From positions 634,411 to 698,410 of the forward strand of contig NZ_LNYR01000012.1 in NCBI RefSeq assembly GCF_001467955.1: a DNA stretch of 64,000 nt, written 5' to 3'. The notes beneath the pieces were generated by a model. That model searched no databases, was not told the DNA's origin, and saw only the letters and a program-made list of their open reading frames with translations. Positions 31,229-40,378 of this stretch are shown piece after piece (the stretch's first letter is position 1; each line of letters opens with the position of its first letter). The DNA comes from Legionella quateirensis (lineage in GTDB: Bacteria > Pseudomonadota > Gammaproteobacteria > Legionellales > Legionellaceae). Position numbers and translations under genes: made by a program.

Positions 31229-31243
31229 ACTACTGAGATTATT

Positions 31244-32152
31244 ATGGACTATCCACAACACGTGACAATTATAGAAGTAGGACCTCGTGATGGCCTGCAA
31301 AATGAGTCATCCTTTGTATCCACTGAACACAAAATTGATCTCATCAATAAACTCAGTCAAACAGGTCTAAAACATATTGAAACAACCAGCTTCGTATCCC
31401 CTAAAGCAATACCGCAATTAGCAGATGGCGAACTGGTGTATCGATCGATTATGAAAGATCCCTCTGTATCTTATTCAGCACTTGTTCCCAATGAACGCGG
31501 AATGATGAAAGCGCTGGAAGCCGGTGTTCGCGAGATTGCAGTATTCACAGCGGCAAGTGAATTATTTAACCAAAGAAACATCAATTGTTCCATTCAGGAA
31601 AGTATTGAACGATTCAAACCCGTCCTTGAACTGGCTAAAGCCAACGAAATCAAAGTCAGAGGTTATATTTCCTGTGTTCTGGGTTGCCCATATCAGGGTG
31701 AAGTAAAACCAGAAATGGTTGCTGAAGTCACTCAAAAGTTACTTGATCTGGGCGTGGACGAAATTTCGCTCGGCGATACTATAGGCGTAGGAACTCCCAG
31801 ACAAACCCAATTAGTATTGGATAAGGTTCTAAAACTCATCCCGTTAGGCCAGTTAGCCATGCACTTTCATGATACCTACGGTCAGGCAATCGCCAATATA
31901 TACGCATCCCTACATCACGGTGTGTACCGTTTCGACAGCTCCGTTGCCGGTCTTGGTGGCTGTCCGTATGCCCGAGGAGCAAGCGGTAACGTTGCTACCG
32001 AAGATGTGCTTTATTTAATGCACGGTTTAGGAATAAATACCGGGGTAGATATATTTAAAATCGTAGCGGCCGGAGATATGATTTGTAAGATTTTGGGACG
32101 TAAAAATCAATCCAAAGTCGCAAATGCGTTACTGGCGAATCCCTGTAATTAA
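31244..32152 (+). CDS. Hydroxymethylglutaryl-CoA lyase
   Basis: TIM-barrel lyase of 302 residues that splits HMG-CoA into acetyl-CoA and acetoacetate. EVGPRDGLQNE holds the catalytic Arg-Asp near the N-terminus. ETTSFVSPKAIPQLAD, SLGDTIGVGTP and the metal ligands in LAMHFHDTYGQA follow. SSVAGLGGCPYARGASGNVATED is the family signature with its catalytic cysteine. It lies 15 bp after mccA. The common symbols are hmgL, mvaB or liuE. Confidence 0.94.
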   Translation: MDYPQHVTIIEVGPRDGLQNESSFVSTEHKIDLINKLSQTGLKHIETTSFVSPKAIPQLADGELVYRSIMKDPSVSYSALVPNERGMMKALEAGVREIAVFTAASELFNQRNINCSIQESIERFKPVLELAKANEIKVRGYISCVLGCPYQGEVKPEMVAEVTQKLLDLGVDEISLGDTIGVGTPRQTQLVLDKVLKLIPLGQLAMHFHDTYGQAIANIYASLHHGVYRFDSSVAGLGGCPYARGASGNVATEDVLYLMHGLGINTGVDIFKIVAAGDMICKILGRKNQSKVANALLANPCN

Positions 32153-32227
32153 TTAACACGACTCATCCTGGCCTGATTGCCGCCCAAAGGACAATTCAGG
32201 GAAGTAGGAAGCAAGAGAGAACAATTC

Positions 32228-34168
32228 ATGAATGAAATAGTATGGACTCCTAAAAACCCACAAAATACGCGCATGGGACAATTTATGCTGTTCGCAGCAC
32301 AACAGAATTGTCAAATATTCGAAAACTACCAGGATCTCCACTCCTGGTCTATCAAACATCCCGAATCATTCTGGCAAACTTTATGCGATTTTTTTAAACT
32401 GACTTTCGATACCCCACCCCATCAGATACTCAATTACTATGAAACCATGCTGGATGCGCGTTGGTTTAGTGGCGCTCGATTTAATTTTGCACAAAAGCTG
32501 TTATCACGCAGAGATGATCATCCAGCAATAATCAGCGTTAACGAGGATAATAAACAACAAGTAATCAGCTATGAACAATTATATGATCACGTTGCTCAAT
32601 GCGCTGCTGGGCTTAAAGCGATAGGTGTTGTTGCCGGCGACAGAGTTGCTGCTCTGATGCCTAACATTCCGTTAACAATTATCGCCATGTTGGCAACGAC
32701 CTCAATAGGTGCTGTCTGGTCTTCATGCTCACCTGATTTTGGAGCACAAGCAGCAATTGACCGATTGGGACAAATCGAACCCAAGGTACTGTTTATTTGT
32801 GATGGACATCAATATCAGGGAAAAATCCACAGCGGTGCTGAAAAAATTGTTCAATTAAAAAAAGCGATTTCGTCCTTAGTACAAATCGTGGTTTGCCCCA
32901 ACATCCATGAAGAGATTAATTTTACGGACATACCCAATGCTTTATATTGGAAGGACTTTATAAAACCCGCCACAGAGTGCGAGTTTGAATCACTCCCTTT
33001 TGATCATCCGGTTTATATACTGTTTTCATCAGGTACTACTGGAAAACCCAAATGCATTATCCATGGAGCTGGAGGAACACTAATACAACATATTAAAGAA
33101 TTGGGATTGCACACCGATCTACGTGATACCGATAATTTATGTTTTTATACAACCTGTGGCTGGATGATGTGGAATTGGACTGTTTCCGCTCTGGCACTTG
33201 GTGTTACTCTCACTTTATATGAAGGTTCACCCACTTATCCTGAGACCAATCGATTATTCAAATTAATTGATGAAAAACGCATTACCGTTTTTGGTACCAG
33301 CGCAAAATTCATTTCTTCCATTGAAAAAGCAGGCGTCAAGCCAAAAGAAGAATGCAACCTCTCTCAACTGAGATGCATTCTCTCTACAGGCTCACCATTA
33401 CTTCACAAAAATTATGATTTTGTTTACGAACATATTAAAAATGACGTCCAGCTCAGTTCAATTTCTGGTGGTACTGACATTATCTCCTGCTTTGCCTTGG
33501 GTAACCCGATACTTCCTGTATATCGAGGCGAGTTGCAGTGTATTGGTTTAGGTATGGCCGTAGATGTATTTGATGAAGAAGAACATTCAGTACGTCAAAC
33601 CCGCGGTGAATTAGTCTGCACGAAACCTTTTCCATCCATGCCTGTTGGATTTTGGAATGATAAAGATAAAGTAGCCTACACCAATGCCTATTTTGCCCGT
33701 TTTCCTGGTGTATGGGCTCATGGTGATTTTGCCGAGATTTCAGAACACGATGGCCTGATCATTTATGGACGCTCTGATGCAGTATTAAATCCTGGCGGAG
33801 TTCGAATAGGTACTGCTGAAATCTATAGACAGGTTGAAAAGGTAGAAGCAGTTATAGACAGTATAGTCATCGGACAGGATTGGCAGGATGATGTGCGTAT
33901 AGTTCTATTTGTTAAATTACGCGAAGGGACAATTCTCGATGAAGAGTTGATTCAATCCATTAAACACACCATTAGTGAAAATGCCTCCCCCAGGCATGTG
34001 CCCGCCAAAATACTCCAGGTTACAGATATTCCGCGTACAATCAGTGGAAAAATCGTTGAAGTAGCGGTTAGACAGGTTGTTCATGACCTACCTGTGCAGA
34101 ATTTACAATCTCTGGCTAATCCTCATGCCTTGGAATATTTTAAAAATCGTAACGAGTTGAAGAGTTAA
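32228..34168 (+). CDS. Acetoacetate-CoA ligase (acetoacetyl-CoA synthetase)
   Basis: Adenylate-forming enzyme of 646 residues that activates acetoacetate so that the thiolase can cleave it. It has a long N-terminal extension (WTPKNPQNTRMGQFMLFA...), the AMP-binding P-loop LFSSGTTGKPKCIIHG, the TCGWMMWNW segment and SGGTDIISCF characteristic of AacS, the hinge YGRSDAVLNPGGVRIG and the C-terminal lysine region TISGKIVEVAVR. ATG 32228 is used; an upstream TTG at 32177 would add 17 atypical residues. It ends the leucine operon and links its acetoacetate product back to acetyl-CoA. Confidence 0.93.
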   Translation: MNEIVWTPKNPQNTRMGQFMLFAAQQNCQIFENYQDLHSWSIKHPESFWQTLCDFFKLTFDTPPHQILNYYETMLDARWFSGARFNFAQKLLSRRDDHPAIISVNEDNKQQVISYEQLYDHVAQCAAGLKAIGVVAGDRVAALMPNIPLTIIAMLATTSIGAVWSSCSPDFGAQAAIDRLGQIEPKVLFICDGHQYQGKIHSGAEKIVQLKKAISSLVQIVVCPNIHEEINFTDIPNALYWKDFIKPATECEFESLPFDHPVYILFSSGTTGKPKCIIHGAGGTLIQHIKELGLHTDLRDTDNLCFYTTCGWMMWNWTVSALALGVTLTLYEGSPTYPETNRLFKLIDEKRITVFGTSAKFISSIEKAGVKPKEECNLSQLRCILSTGSPLLHKNYDFVYEHIKNDVQLSSISGGTDIISCFALGNPILPVYRGELQCIGLGMAVDVFDEEEHSVRQTRGELVCTKPFPSMPVGFWNDKDKVAYTNAYFARFPGVWAHGDFAEISEHDGLIIYGRSDAVLNPGGVRIGTAEIYRQVEKVEAVIDSIVIGQDWQDDVRIVLFVKLREGTILDEELIQSIKHTISENASPRHVPAKILQVTDIPRTISGKIVEVAVRQVVHDLPVQNLQSLANPHALEYFKNRNELKS

Positions 34169-34196
34169 TTATAATTTAGTCGCATTTAAGATCGAA

Positions 34197-34267
34197 ACCG
34201 AAATAACGTCCTGCGCTTGCGTTAATCAAGCGATTCGTTTGATACAATAAGAGGACATTATTTCGGT
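34197..34267. other. Imperfect nested hairpin between the leucine operon and metN
   Basis: The outer arms ACCGAAATAACGTCCT (34197-34212) and 34252-34267 pair with one mismatch. Inside, CGCTTG (34214-34219) pairs with CAAGCG (34227-34232). It lies upstream of the metN promoter and just after acetoacetyl-CoA synthetase. It could be a weak terminator or a small palindromic element; there is no clear U-tract. Confidence 0.5.
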
Positions 34268-34305
34268 CTATATCTTTATTTAATTGGTGAATTCAGGATA
34301 ATACT

Positions 34306-34333
34306 TTGTATACATAGTCAGATTGTGTATAAT
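34306..34333 (+). promoter_or_regulatory. metN: Sigma-70-type promoter of metNIQ
   Basis: TTGTAT (34306-34311) and TATAAT (34328-34333) are separated by 16 bp. The inferred mRNA leader to the metN ATG is about 120 nt. It contains GCGTC/GACGC complementary segments, long enough for attenuation-type control, but no known methionine riboswitch is recognised. Confidence 0.55.
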
Positions 34334-34463
34334 ATCAACCAGCGTCGATTTGAAAACTCAGCTTGCGGACGCTCAAAAGAGTTAACTTTTTTGAAAATAC
34401 GGCTAAAGCGGGCAGTCTATTATATCCCTCTAAGTCTTCCGCAGCATATTCCAGGTTATTGTT

Positions 34464-35489
34464 ATGATTGAATTGTGTGGAGTAACTAAATCTTTCTCAG
34501 GCAAACCAGCCCTTCAAGATATTAATTTATTTATTCAGGAAGGTGAAATTTTTGGCATCATTGGTAAAAGTGGTGCTGGGAAATCTACTTTATTACGCTG
34601 TATTAATTTACTGGAACGGCCTGACCATGGCGATGTCCTCATTGACGGACAAAACTTGATGAATATGTCCAGAAAGGACTTAGCATTGGCTCGTCATAAA
34701 ATCGCCATGATTTTCCAACATTTTAACCTGTTAAATTCTAAAAATGTTTATGACAATATTGCACTGCCCATGCGCATTCAAGGTATGGATGAAGAGTCCA
34801 TTAGTACAAAAATTAATGAGCTGTTGCCTATAGTAGAATTAACAGATAAAAGAAATGCTTACCCTTCACAACTCAGCGGTGGACAAAAACAACGGGTAGC
34901 TATCGCACGCGCATTAAGCTGTTCTCCTAAAATCCTACTTTGTGATGAAGCAACCTCAGCCCTTGATCCTGAAACAACTGATTCAATTCTGAGCTTATTA
35001 AAAAAAATCAACACTTTATACGGAATTACCATCGTCATAATTACCCATGAAATGGATGTAGTGAAACGAATATGCAGCAGACTGGCTGTTATGGTCAATG
35101 GCTCAATAATCGAGACTACTGCCCTATCGAATGTATTTAACAACCAGGACAGTTTGGCGCGCACGATGCTTTATGCTCAACTCAGCCCGGAACTACCTAC
35201 ATGCCTGACCAGCAGACTGGCTGGATATGCAACTGAAAAACCTTTGCTTCGATTATTTTTCCAGGGTGAAGAAGCAACCGTTCCTTTTATAAGCCAAACC
35301 AGTCGTGAGTTAAATATCGACATCAATATTTTACTGGCAAATATCGATCGTTTCGATTCGGTCACCTGCGGAGTCCTGGTCGTTGAGTTAACTGCAAACC
35401 CATTATTGCTCGACGCATTCCTGGAGCGCTGTAAACAAGTCGATTTAACTGTGGAGATCTTAGGTTATGTCCTACCCGATGGTATATGA
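34464..35489 (+). CDS. metN: Methionine ABC importer ATP-binding protein
   Basis: ABC ATPase of 341 residues energising methionine uptake. Walker [13 protein letters not shown], the Q-loop FQHFNLL, the signature [15 protein letters not shown], Walker [14 protein letters not shown] and the H-loop ITHEMDVV occupy the first 230 residues. The last 75 or so residues (about 265-341) form the regulatory NIL domain typical of MetN, which binds methionine for transinhibition. The 3' end overlaps metI by 23 bp. Confidence 0.95.
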   Translation: MIELCGVTKSFSGKPALQDINLFIQEGEIFGIIGKSGAGKSTLLRCINLLERPDHGDVLIDGQNLMNMSRKDLALARHKIAMIFQHFNLLNSKNVYDNIALPMRIQGMDEESISTKINELLPIVELTDKRNAYPSQLSGGQKQRVAIARALSCSPKILLCDEATSALDPETTDSILSLLKKINTLYGITIVIITHEMDVVKRICSRLAVMVNGSIIETTALSNVFNNQDSLARTMLYAQLSPELPTCLTSRLAGYATEKPLLRLFFQGEEATVPFISQTSRELNIDINILLANIDRFDSVTCGVLVVELTANPLLLDAFLERCKQVDLTVEILGYVLPDGI

Positions 35490-36114
35490 TTTACTCAATG
35501 CAACCGGTGAAACACTGTATATGGTGATCACCAGCACATTTTTTGCAGTACTGCTGGGATTGCCTTTAGGCACGTTGCTTTATTCAAGTAAACGTATCAA
35601 ACCCAATCCCAAGATGCATAAAATACTTTCCGCAATAATTAATGTATTTCGTTCTATCCCTTTTATTATTTTGTTAGTAGCTATAATTCCATTAACTCGT
35701 CTCATAGTGGGTACCTCTATCGGAATGAATGCAGCAATAGTACCCTTAACTCTCGGAGCTACCCCATTTTTTGCACGCCTGGTAGATAATGTATACCAAA
35801 GTTTACCTTCTGGCCTGATCGAAACGGGTTATGCGATGGGAGCCAGCACAGGTCAGATTATCTATCATATCTTATTGCCTGAAGCAAAACCTGGCCTAAT
35901 CCATGCGATCACTGTAACTGCAATTACTCTAGTAAATTATTCTGCGATGGCAGGAACGGTTGGAGCTGGTGGATTAGGAACATTAGCAATTAACTATGGA
36001 TATCAACGCTTTAACGCCGGTATCATGTTTTCAACAGTAGTTGTTTTAATAATTTTAGTTCAGCTCATGCAAATGGGTGGAGACTATTTGGCAAAACGGT
36101 TTTTACATCACTAA
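35467..36114 (+). CDS. metI: Methionine ABC importer permease
   Basis: Inner-membrane permease of 215 residues with five hydrophobic helices. The EAA-type loop contacting MetN reads [45 protein letters not shown] and [23 protein letters not shown] are typical MetI segments. It begins inside the 3' end of metN and is followed by metQ after 14 bp. Confidence 0.95.
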   Translation: MSYPMVYDLLNATGETLYMVITSTFFAVLLGLPLGTLLYSSKRIKPNPKMHKILSAIINVFRSIPFIILLVAIIPLTRLIVGTSIGMNAAIVPLTLGATPFFARLVDNVYQSLPSGLIETGYAMGASTGQIIYHILLPEAKPGLIHAITVTAITLVNYSAMAGTVGAGGLGTLAINYGYQRFNAGIMFSTVVVLIILVQLMQMGGDYLAKRFLHH

Positions 36115-36128
36115 TTGAGAGATTCATA

Positions 36129-36908
36129 ATGCGAATTCTAAGTTATCTGGTTTTAATATTAAGTCTGGTTGCCTGTAGCAGCAAACCCTCTCCGAATACA
36201 CTGGTCATAGGAACCATAGCTGGGCCTGAAACGGAACTCATTGAAACAGCTAAAGAAGTAGCTGAAAAAGACTATGGCTTAACCATAAAAATTGTTGAGT
36301 TCAATGATTACAATCTGCCTAATGAAGCCCTGCAAGATGGTAGCCTGGATGCCAATGTATACCAGCATTTACCTTATCTGAAAGCTGCAATTCTAGCGCA
36401 TGGTTATAATCTGCAAGCTATAGGAAGAACCTTTGTCTATCCAATGGGTATTTATTCCAAAAAATACAAATCTCTGGAAGATATTCCCGAGAACAGTATT
36501 ATTGCGGTACCTAATGATCCCAGTAATGAAATGCGTGCCTTTTTATTGTTGGAAGATTCTCATTTAATTACATTAAAAGATGCGACCAATGCGGGTGTGC
36601 CAAGCTTAGAAAGCAATCCAAAGAAATTACAATTTAAAGAAATGGATGCAGCTCAATTGCCTAGAGTACTACCTGATGTTGCTGCAGCAGTCATCAACAC
36701 CACATTTGCTCTGCCTGCAGGTTTAAATCCAAGCAAAGATGCATTGTATACAGAGGGTAAAGACTCTCCTTATGCCAATATTATCGTGATACGCAAGGAT
36801 ACCCAAAAGAGACCTCAGCTGGAATTATTTGTCAAAGCTCTGAATTCAGATGAAGTCAAAGACAAAGCCAAAAAACTGTTCGGTGATGCAGCAATACCTG
36901 CCTGGTAA
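36129..36908 (+). CDS. metQ: Methionine-binding lipoprotein
   Basis: Periplasmic NlpA/MetQ family lipoprotein of 259 residues. The signal peptide ends in the lipobox LVAC, so Cys 16 would be lipidated. The mature protein starts VIGTIAGPETELIETAKEVAEKDYGL and contains ANVYQHLPYL, VPNDPSNEMRAFLLLED and VINTTFALPAGL, all typical of the family. It is the last gene of metNIQ and is followed by a GC-rich hairpin. Confidence 0.95.
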   Translation: MRILSYLVLILSLVACSSKPSPNTLVIGTIAGPETELIETAKEVAEKDYGLTIKIVEFNDYNLPNEALQDGSLDANVYQHLPYLKAAILAHGYNLQAIGRTFVYPMGIYSKKYKSLEDIPENSIIAVPNDPSNEMRAFLLLEDSHLITLKDATNAGVPSLESNPKKLQFKEMDAAQLPRVLPDVAAAVINTTFALPAGLNPSKDALYTEGKDSPYANIIVIRKDTQKRPQLELFVKALNSDEVKDKAKKLFGDAAIPAW

Positions 36909-36974
36909 TCATAACATTAATAATCAGTGCAGACGGGTCTTACAATAGATCCAACTGCCCAATTTAAGGTCAAT

Positions 36975-37000
36975 ATACCCCCTCGAATTTGAGGGGGTAT
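36975..37000 (+). terminator. Terminator hairpin after metQ
   Basis: ATACCCCCTC (36975-36984) pairs perfectly with GAGGGGGTAT (36991-37000) across a 6-nt loop. The following sequence is TT-rich but not a long U-run. It separates metNIQ from the effector promoter. Confidence 0.72.
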
Positions 37001-37014
37001 TTACTGATAATTAA

Positions 37015-37047
37015 CTTAATTTTTTCTTAATTAAACCATGTTATACT
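37015..37047 (+). promoter_or_regulatory. Predicted PmrA box and -10 element of the effector-like gene
   Basis: CTTAAT (37015-37020), five T residues, CTTAAT (37026-37031) is an exact direct repeat fitting the YTTAAK-N5-YTTAAK consensus for PmrA. TATACT (37042-37047) is a plausible -10, 34 bp before the ATG. In L. pneumophila PmrA activates many Dot/Icm effector genes, and the 'ceg' genes were found by this kind of site. Confidence 0.7.
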
Positions 37048-37080
37048 TCAAATAACTCATCCAGTTATTAGGTGAACACT

Positions 37081-38529
37081 ATGCCAGGCCCACTACTATC
37101 AAGAATACCATTAATTGGGAAACATCTATTTTCCAATGAATATGTAAATAAACTGACGCCTACTGCCCTTGACAATCTCGGTCAAACCTACCGAAATCTA
37201 ATCGGTCTGGGAAATAATCTCACGTTTGCAAGTGGCGCTTTTAAAACACTGGATAAACAAAGAAATTCGGATAATGATGAGATACCCGTTAAATCTAAAG
37301 GGCCATACGGAGCGTCACTTCTTGATAAAATAAATGACAACTCAAATCCAGATGCAGCCAATGCAGCTAAAGAGGTAAAAAACAAAATCGCTGAAGTTCT
37401 GGTACCCAGCGATGCTTATGAAAAAGCGATGAAGAAATTTAATGAGAATTTAGCAACATTCAAAGACTTGGTAAAGCAAATTCCCGGTGGAAAGTTTGGC
37501 GCAGAAGATATAATAGGTACATTTAAATACTATATTGATAAATCAAGAACAGCTATTGTAGCGCAACAAGATCTTGATAAACAAATGTTAACTGCTCAAT
37601 TTGATGACAACGATTTTAAAGACAATTTAATGAAGGCATACAACATTGCTAAAACTGATACGGATGCGGATAAACGAATAGGCGATCTTAAAACCAGTAT
37701 GCTTAATGATCTTTCTGCATCACACAAAAAGCAATTAGCTGAATTTGATAAATCCACCACTGAAGCAATCAATAAGCTTCATCAAGCTTCGGCTGAAGAA
37801 TACAAGCAAATGGGATTGATCGAAACACTACGCAGGGCTAATGCAGACAACGTTGCAATGCTTGAACAAATTGCAGAAGAAAATAGAGCCAAACATCCAC
37901 TTCCTGCTAATGGATCCAGAAATGGTATTGCCACTTATTCCGATACTGAAATTAAAGCGAAACTGGCTTACGCCAAATTGGAAGATATAAAAGCCTTTAA
38001 ATCGATGACCGGGATGAAAATTGAACAGCCTCAACCTGGTGTATTTAGATTTCACTTTGACATGTTAAGTCCCAGATATTACCAGAGCCTGGCGCAAAAA
38101 CCGCTTACCGATTTTTTATTAGTGTCGCAAATGATTAGAGCTCAAGGCAACGATAAGATCACCTGGACTATTGAAATTGAAAATAAAGAAACGTTGATGG
38201 AAAGAGCAAAACAGGCTGTTGAAGGATCTGTAAGAGCTGGTTTTGAACTAGGTAAAATTGAGATTCGCGACAAGTCAGGTAAAGAACTCAAGCTTGAAGA
38301 AATATTTAAAGACGATCCTGAATCTTATAAAAGGATAAGTCAAAGAGCGGCTGAAATAAAACAGGAACTTTCAAGTATACCCACACCTGTAGTCAAATCA
38401 GCAAAAAATGATACAGTAAAAGCTGCTATAAAGGATATTAAAGAACAATATAAGGCAAATCCACCTCCAGAAGAAAAAGAAGAAGAGCAGGAAGTGGAAG
38501 AAGAACGAACAGGAGCAGCTCCTAAGTAA
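37081..38529 (+). CDS. ceg25: Candidate Dot/Icm type IV effector, Ceg25-like
   Basis: A 482-residue hydrophilic protein without signal peptide or clear membrane helix and with no enzyme motif I recognise. The middle (about residues 95-280) is rich in Lys, Glu, Ala and Asp and probably helical or coiled-coil (AKEVKNKIAEVLVPSDAYEKAMKK..., HKKQLAEFDKSTTEAINKLHQAS). The last 25 residues are PPPEEKEEEQEVEEERTGAAPK, an acidic E-block-like tail near the C-terminus as in many Dot/Icm substrates. The start is ATG 37081 (a GTG at 37072 is less likely). A perfect PmrA box lies upstream. The name rests on my memory that ceg25 is lpg1836, five genes before dsbA2 (lpg1841); no alignment was made. Confidence 0.62.
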   Translation: MPGPLLSRIPLIGKHLFSNEYVNKLTPTALDNLGQTYRNLIGLGNNLTFASGAFKTLDKQRNSDNDEIPVKSKGPYGASLLDKINDNSNPDAANAAKEVKNKIAEVLVPSDAYEKAMKKFNENLATFKDLVKQIPGGKFGAEDIIGTFKYYIDKSRTAIVAQQDLDKQMLTAQFDDNDFKDNLMKAYNIAKTDTDADKRIGDLKTSMLNDLSASHKKQLAEFDKSTTEAINKLHQASAEEYKQMGLIETLRRANADNVAMLEQIAEENRAKHPLPANGSRNGIATYSDTEIKAKLAYAKLEDIKAFKSMTGMKIEQPQPGVFRFHFDMLSPRYYQSLAQKPLTDFLLVSQMIRAQGNDKITWTIEIENKETLMERAKQAVEGSVRAGFELGKIEIRDKSGKELKLEEIFKDDPESYKRISQRAAEIKQELSSIPTPVVKSAKNDTVKAAIKDIKEQYKANPPPEEKEEEQEVEEERTGAAPK

Positions 38530-38582
38530 TAGATTTAGAGTTTAACCTGCCCAGAATTCCTATCTATTTCAAAGGTCATCAA

Positions 38583-38619
38583 TCACAGTTTTCTCGGACT
38601 CAAGACGAGAGAGCTGTGA
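38583..38619 (+). other. Stem-loop in the gap after the effector-like gene
   Basis: TCACAG...CTCG (38583-38596) pairs with CGAG...CTGTGA (38606-38619) over 14 positions, counting two G-U wobbles, around a 9-nt loop. No U-tract follows. The 300-bp gap otherwise holds only AT-rich sequence and the ribosome site of the next small gene. Confidence 0.4.
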
Positions 38620-38832
38620 CATTTATCTCACACAACTCTGTACAAAAAATTCCACTGTCCCAAACAGCTAAAATCTGCTATTTTTTATAGGCAATCAACG
38701 GCAAAGTTGATACAATAATTTTCGTATCTTATTATAATATATGAATATTTTATAAGATAACTATTATCAATAATTAATGTTGCAACTCCTTTTACAGAAA
38801 TGGAATTCAACGGGTTGGCTAGGGAGATGGCT

Positions 38833-39000
38833 ATGAGTACTCGTGGTTTTGATGACTTTGATACAGATATTGAAGATGTAAGTGAGGCAGCACCAGTTAT
38901 TCCAGAACCAAGTCCTTCTACAAAATTGGAACGACGCAGAAAAATAGAAGATTTATTTGAAGAAAAGCGATTAAGAGAAGAACTTGAAGAGTTTGGTTAA
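38833..39000 (+). CDS. Small PA3496-family protein, unknown function
   Basis: A 55-residue acidic protein. Its C-terminus LERRRKIEDLFEEKRLREELEEFG matches the short conserved helix of the PA3496 family of gammaproteobacteria as I remember it. The start is ATG 38833, six bases after AGGGAG; the ATG at 38827 touches that site and is too close. Upstream codons would extend it to 66 residues. It stands alone, convergent with rsmJ. Function is unknown; the family has been linked tentatively to the envelope. Confidence 0.7.
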   Translation: MSTRGFDDFDTDIEDVSEAAPVIPEPSPSTKLERRRKIEDLFEEKRLREELEEFG

Positions 39001-39119
39001 ATGTACTGAGTATGACATTACATTTATTCAACGGCAAAATAACCAAGCCGCGACTGTAAGGAAGCCGAACAGTAGGATAGCCGTATAGTTACTTATGCGG
39101 CAATTATATCGTGGATAAC

Positions 39120-39845
39120 TTAACCTGTTTTATTAAAATAGATATCAAATCGAACAGTCTTACCTTCGATGCTGCTATCAGGCACCATCAAAGGTTTTAT
39201 TTTTTGTGGCCATTTTACAACAACTCTTTGTCTTGCATGAGATATGGCCACTTTTATTAAGTCTAATGCATCTTCATCAGTTCCGATCATCTGCTGTAAC
39301 GCCTGCATGTCTTTTTTAACCAGAGCCGATTTAGTACGCTGTGGATGCATGGGATCGATATAAATAACGTCTGGATAATCCATATCGGCAAGATTATTTA
39401 AATAAAAACGAGCATCAGAAGCATAAAGTGATACCTTTAACTTTTGTTTGTCCAACTCATTCTGATGGAGAATTGCATCGGATAACAATGCAGCCATTAG
39501 CGGGTTACGCTCCAACATTACAACCTGTGCCCCAAAACTGGCTAAAATCGCAGAATCTCTTCCCCACCCTGCTGTAGCATCCAGGATTTTAACGCCTTGA
39601 GCAGGCTTACAAGCACGAATTAGACCTTGTTTTTTCCCCTCCGATCGTCTTTTATTCCAGGTCGACGCACTAAAATCTGCAGATAAAAGTGAGAAATTGG
39701 GTATTTTCAAAGCCAACTTATTTGAAGTTACATACAAACAGGTAGCGGCTTCTTTATCCAGAGTAAAATCAAGTTGCTTTGCCAGAAGAGCTGCTTCCTC
39801 TCTCAATTCCTCGCGTTCATATCCAACTGTTGTTATAGCACTCAT
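39120..39845 (-). CDS. rsmJ: 16S rRNA (guanine1516-N2)-methyltransferase
   Basis: SAM-dependent rRNA methyltransferase of 241 residues. Motifs are KQGLIRACKP, ILDATAGWGRDSAILASFGAQVVMLERNPLMAALL (SAM motifs I-II) and the family catalytic segment YIDPMHPQRTKSAL. The end has RVVVKWPQKIKPL. The start overlaps the gmhB stop (ATGA), so it is last of a glyQ-glyS-gmhB-rsmJ operon. Confidence 0.92.
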   Translation of the reverse strand: MSAITTVGYEREELREEAALLAKQLDFTLDKEAATCLYVTSNKLALKIPNFSLLSADFSASTWNKRRSEGKKQGLIRACKPAQGVKILDATAGWGRDSAILASFGAQVVMLERNPLMAALLSDAILHQNELDKQKLKVSLYASDARFYLNNLADMDYPDVIYIDPMHPQRTKSALVKKDMQALQQMIGTDEDALDLIKVAISHARQRVVVKWPQKIKPLMVPDSSIEGKTVRFDIYFNKTG

Positions 39846-40378
39846 GATTGCGACAAAAACTGATCGACATACTCTGCCAGGGAATTGTAGACAGGCACCT
39901 CAGGATATGCATTTAATCCGATAAGATCAGTCATCGAAGACAACACCATAACCGGACTTGCTCCAGCTGCATATGCAGCCTCAATATCAGATACTCGATC
40001 ACCAATAAAAGGAACATTCTCAAGAGAACAATTAAACCTTTTAGCTAAGGCCAACAACATTCCAGGATTTGGTTTACGACAACAACAATGCTCTGATGGA
40101 AGATGTATGCAATATTCAATCGCATCAATCTTGCCACCAGCAGATTGGACTGCCAGAATCATTTTCAAGTGAATTGCTGCCAGTTCATCTTCGGTATAAA
40201 GTCCTCTGGAAACACCTGACTGATTGGTAGCCACACCAATGGCGTATCCTGCCTTGCTCAGACGAGCAATAGCTTCTACGCTATCAGGAATCAGGATGAA
40301 CTCATCTACACACTTTATATAGTGTAGTGAGTCCTGATTTATTATACCGTCACGATCCAGTAAAATTAATTGAGTCAT
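39842..40378 (-). CDS. gmhB: D-glycero-beta-D-manno-heptose 1,7-bisphosphate 7-phosphatase
   Basis: HAD-superfamily phosphatase of 178 residues in ADP-heptose synthesis for LPS core. The catalytic aspartates lie in LLDRDGIIN near the N-terminus. ATNQSGVSRGLYTEDEL follows, then the zinc-binding set CIHLPSEHCCCRKPNPGML, and FIGDRVSDIEAAYAAG. Length and the zinc loop fit GmhB. It overlaps glyS upstream and rsmJ downstream by 4 bp each. The glyS-gmhB linkage is common in gammaproteobacteria. Confidence 0.93.
   Translation of the reverse strand: MTQLILLDRDGIINQDSLHYIKCVDEFILIPDSVEAIARLSKAGYAIGVATNQSGVSRGLYTEDELAAIHLKMILAVQSAGGKIDAIEYCIHLPSEHCCCRKPNPGMLLALAKRFNCSLENVPFIGDRVSDIEAAYAAGASPVMVLSSMTDLIGLNAYPEVPVYNSLAEYVDQFLSQS

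Noticed and set aside
34334-34463. SAM riboswitch upstream of metN
   Set aside because: No recognisable conserved SAM-I or SAM-II core could be traced; only generic complementary stretches are present.
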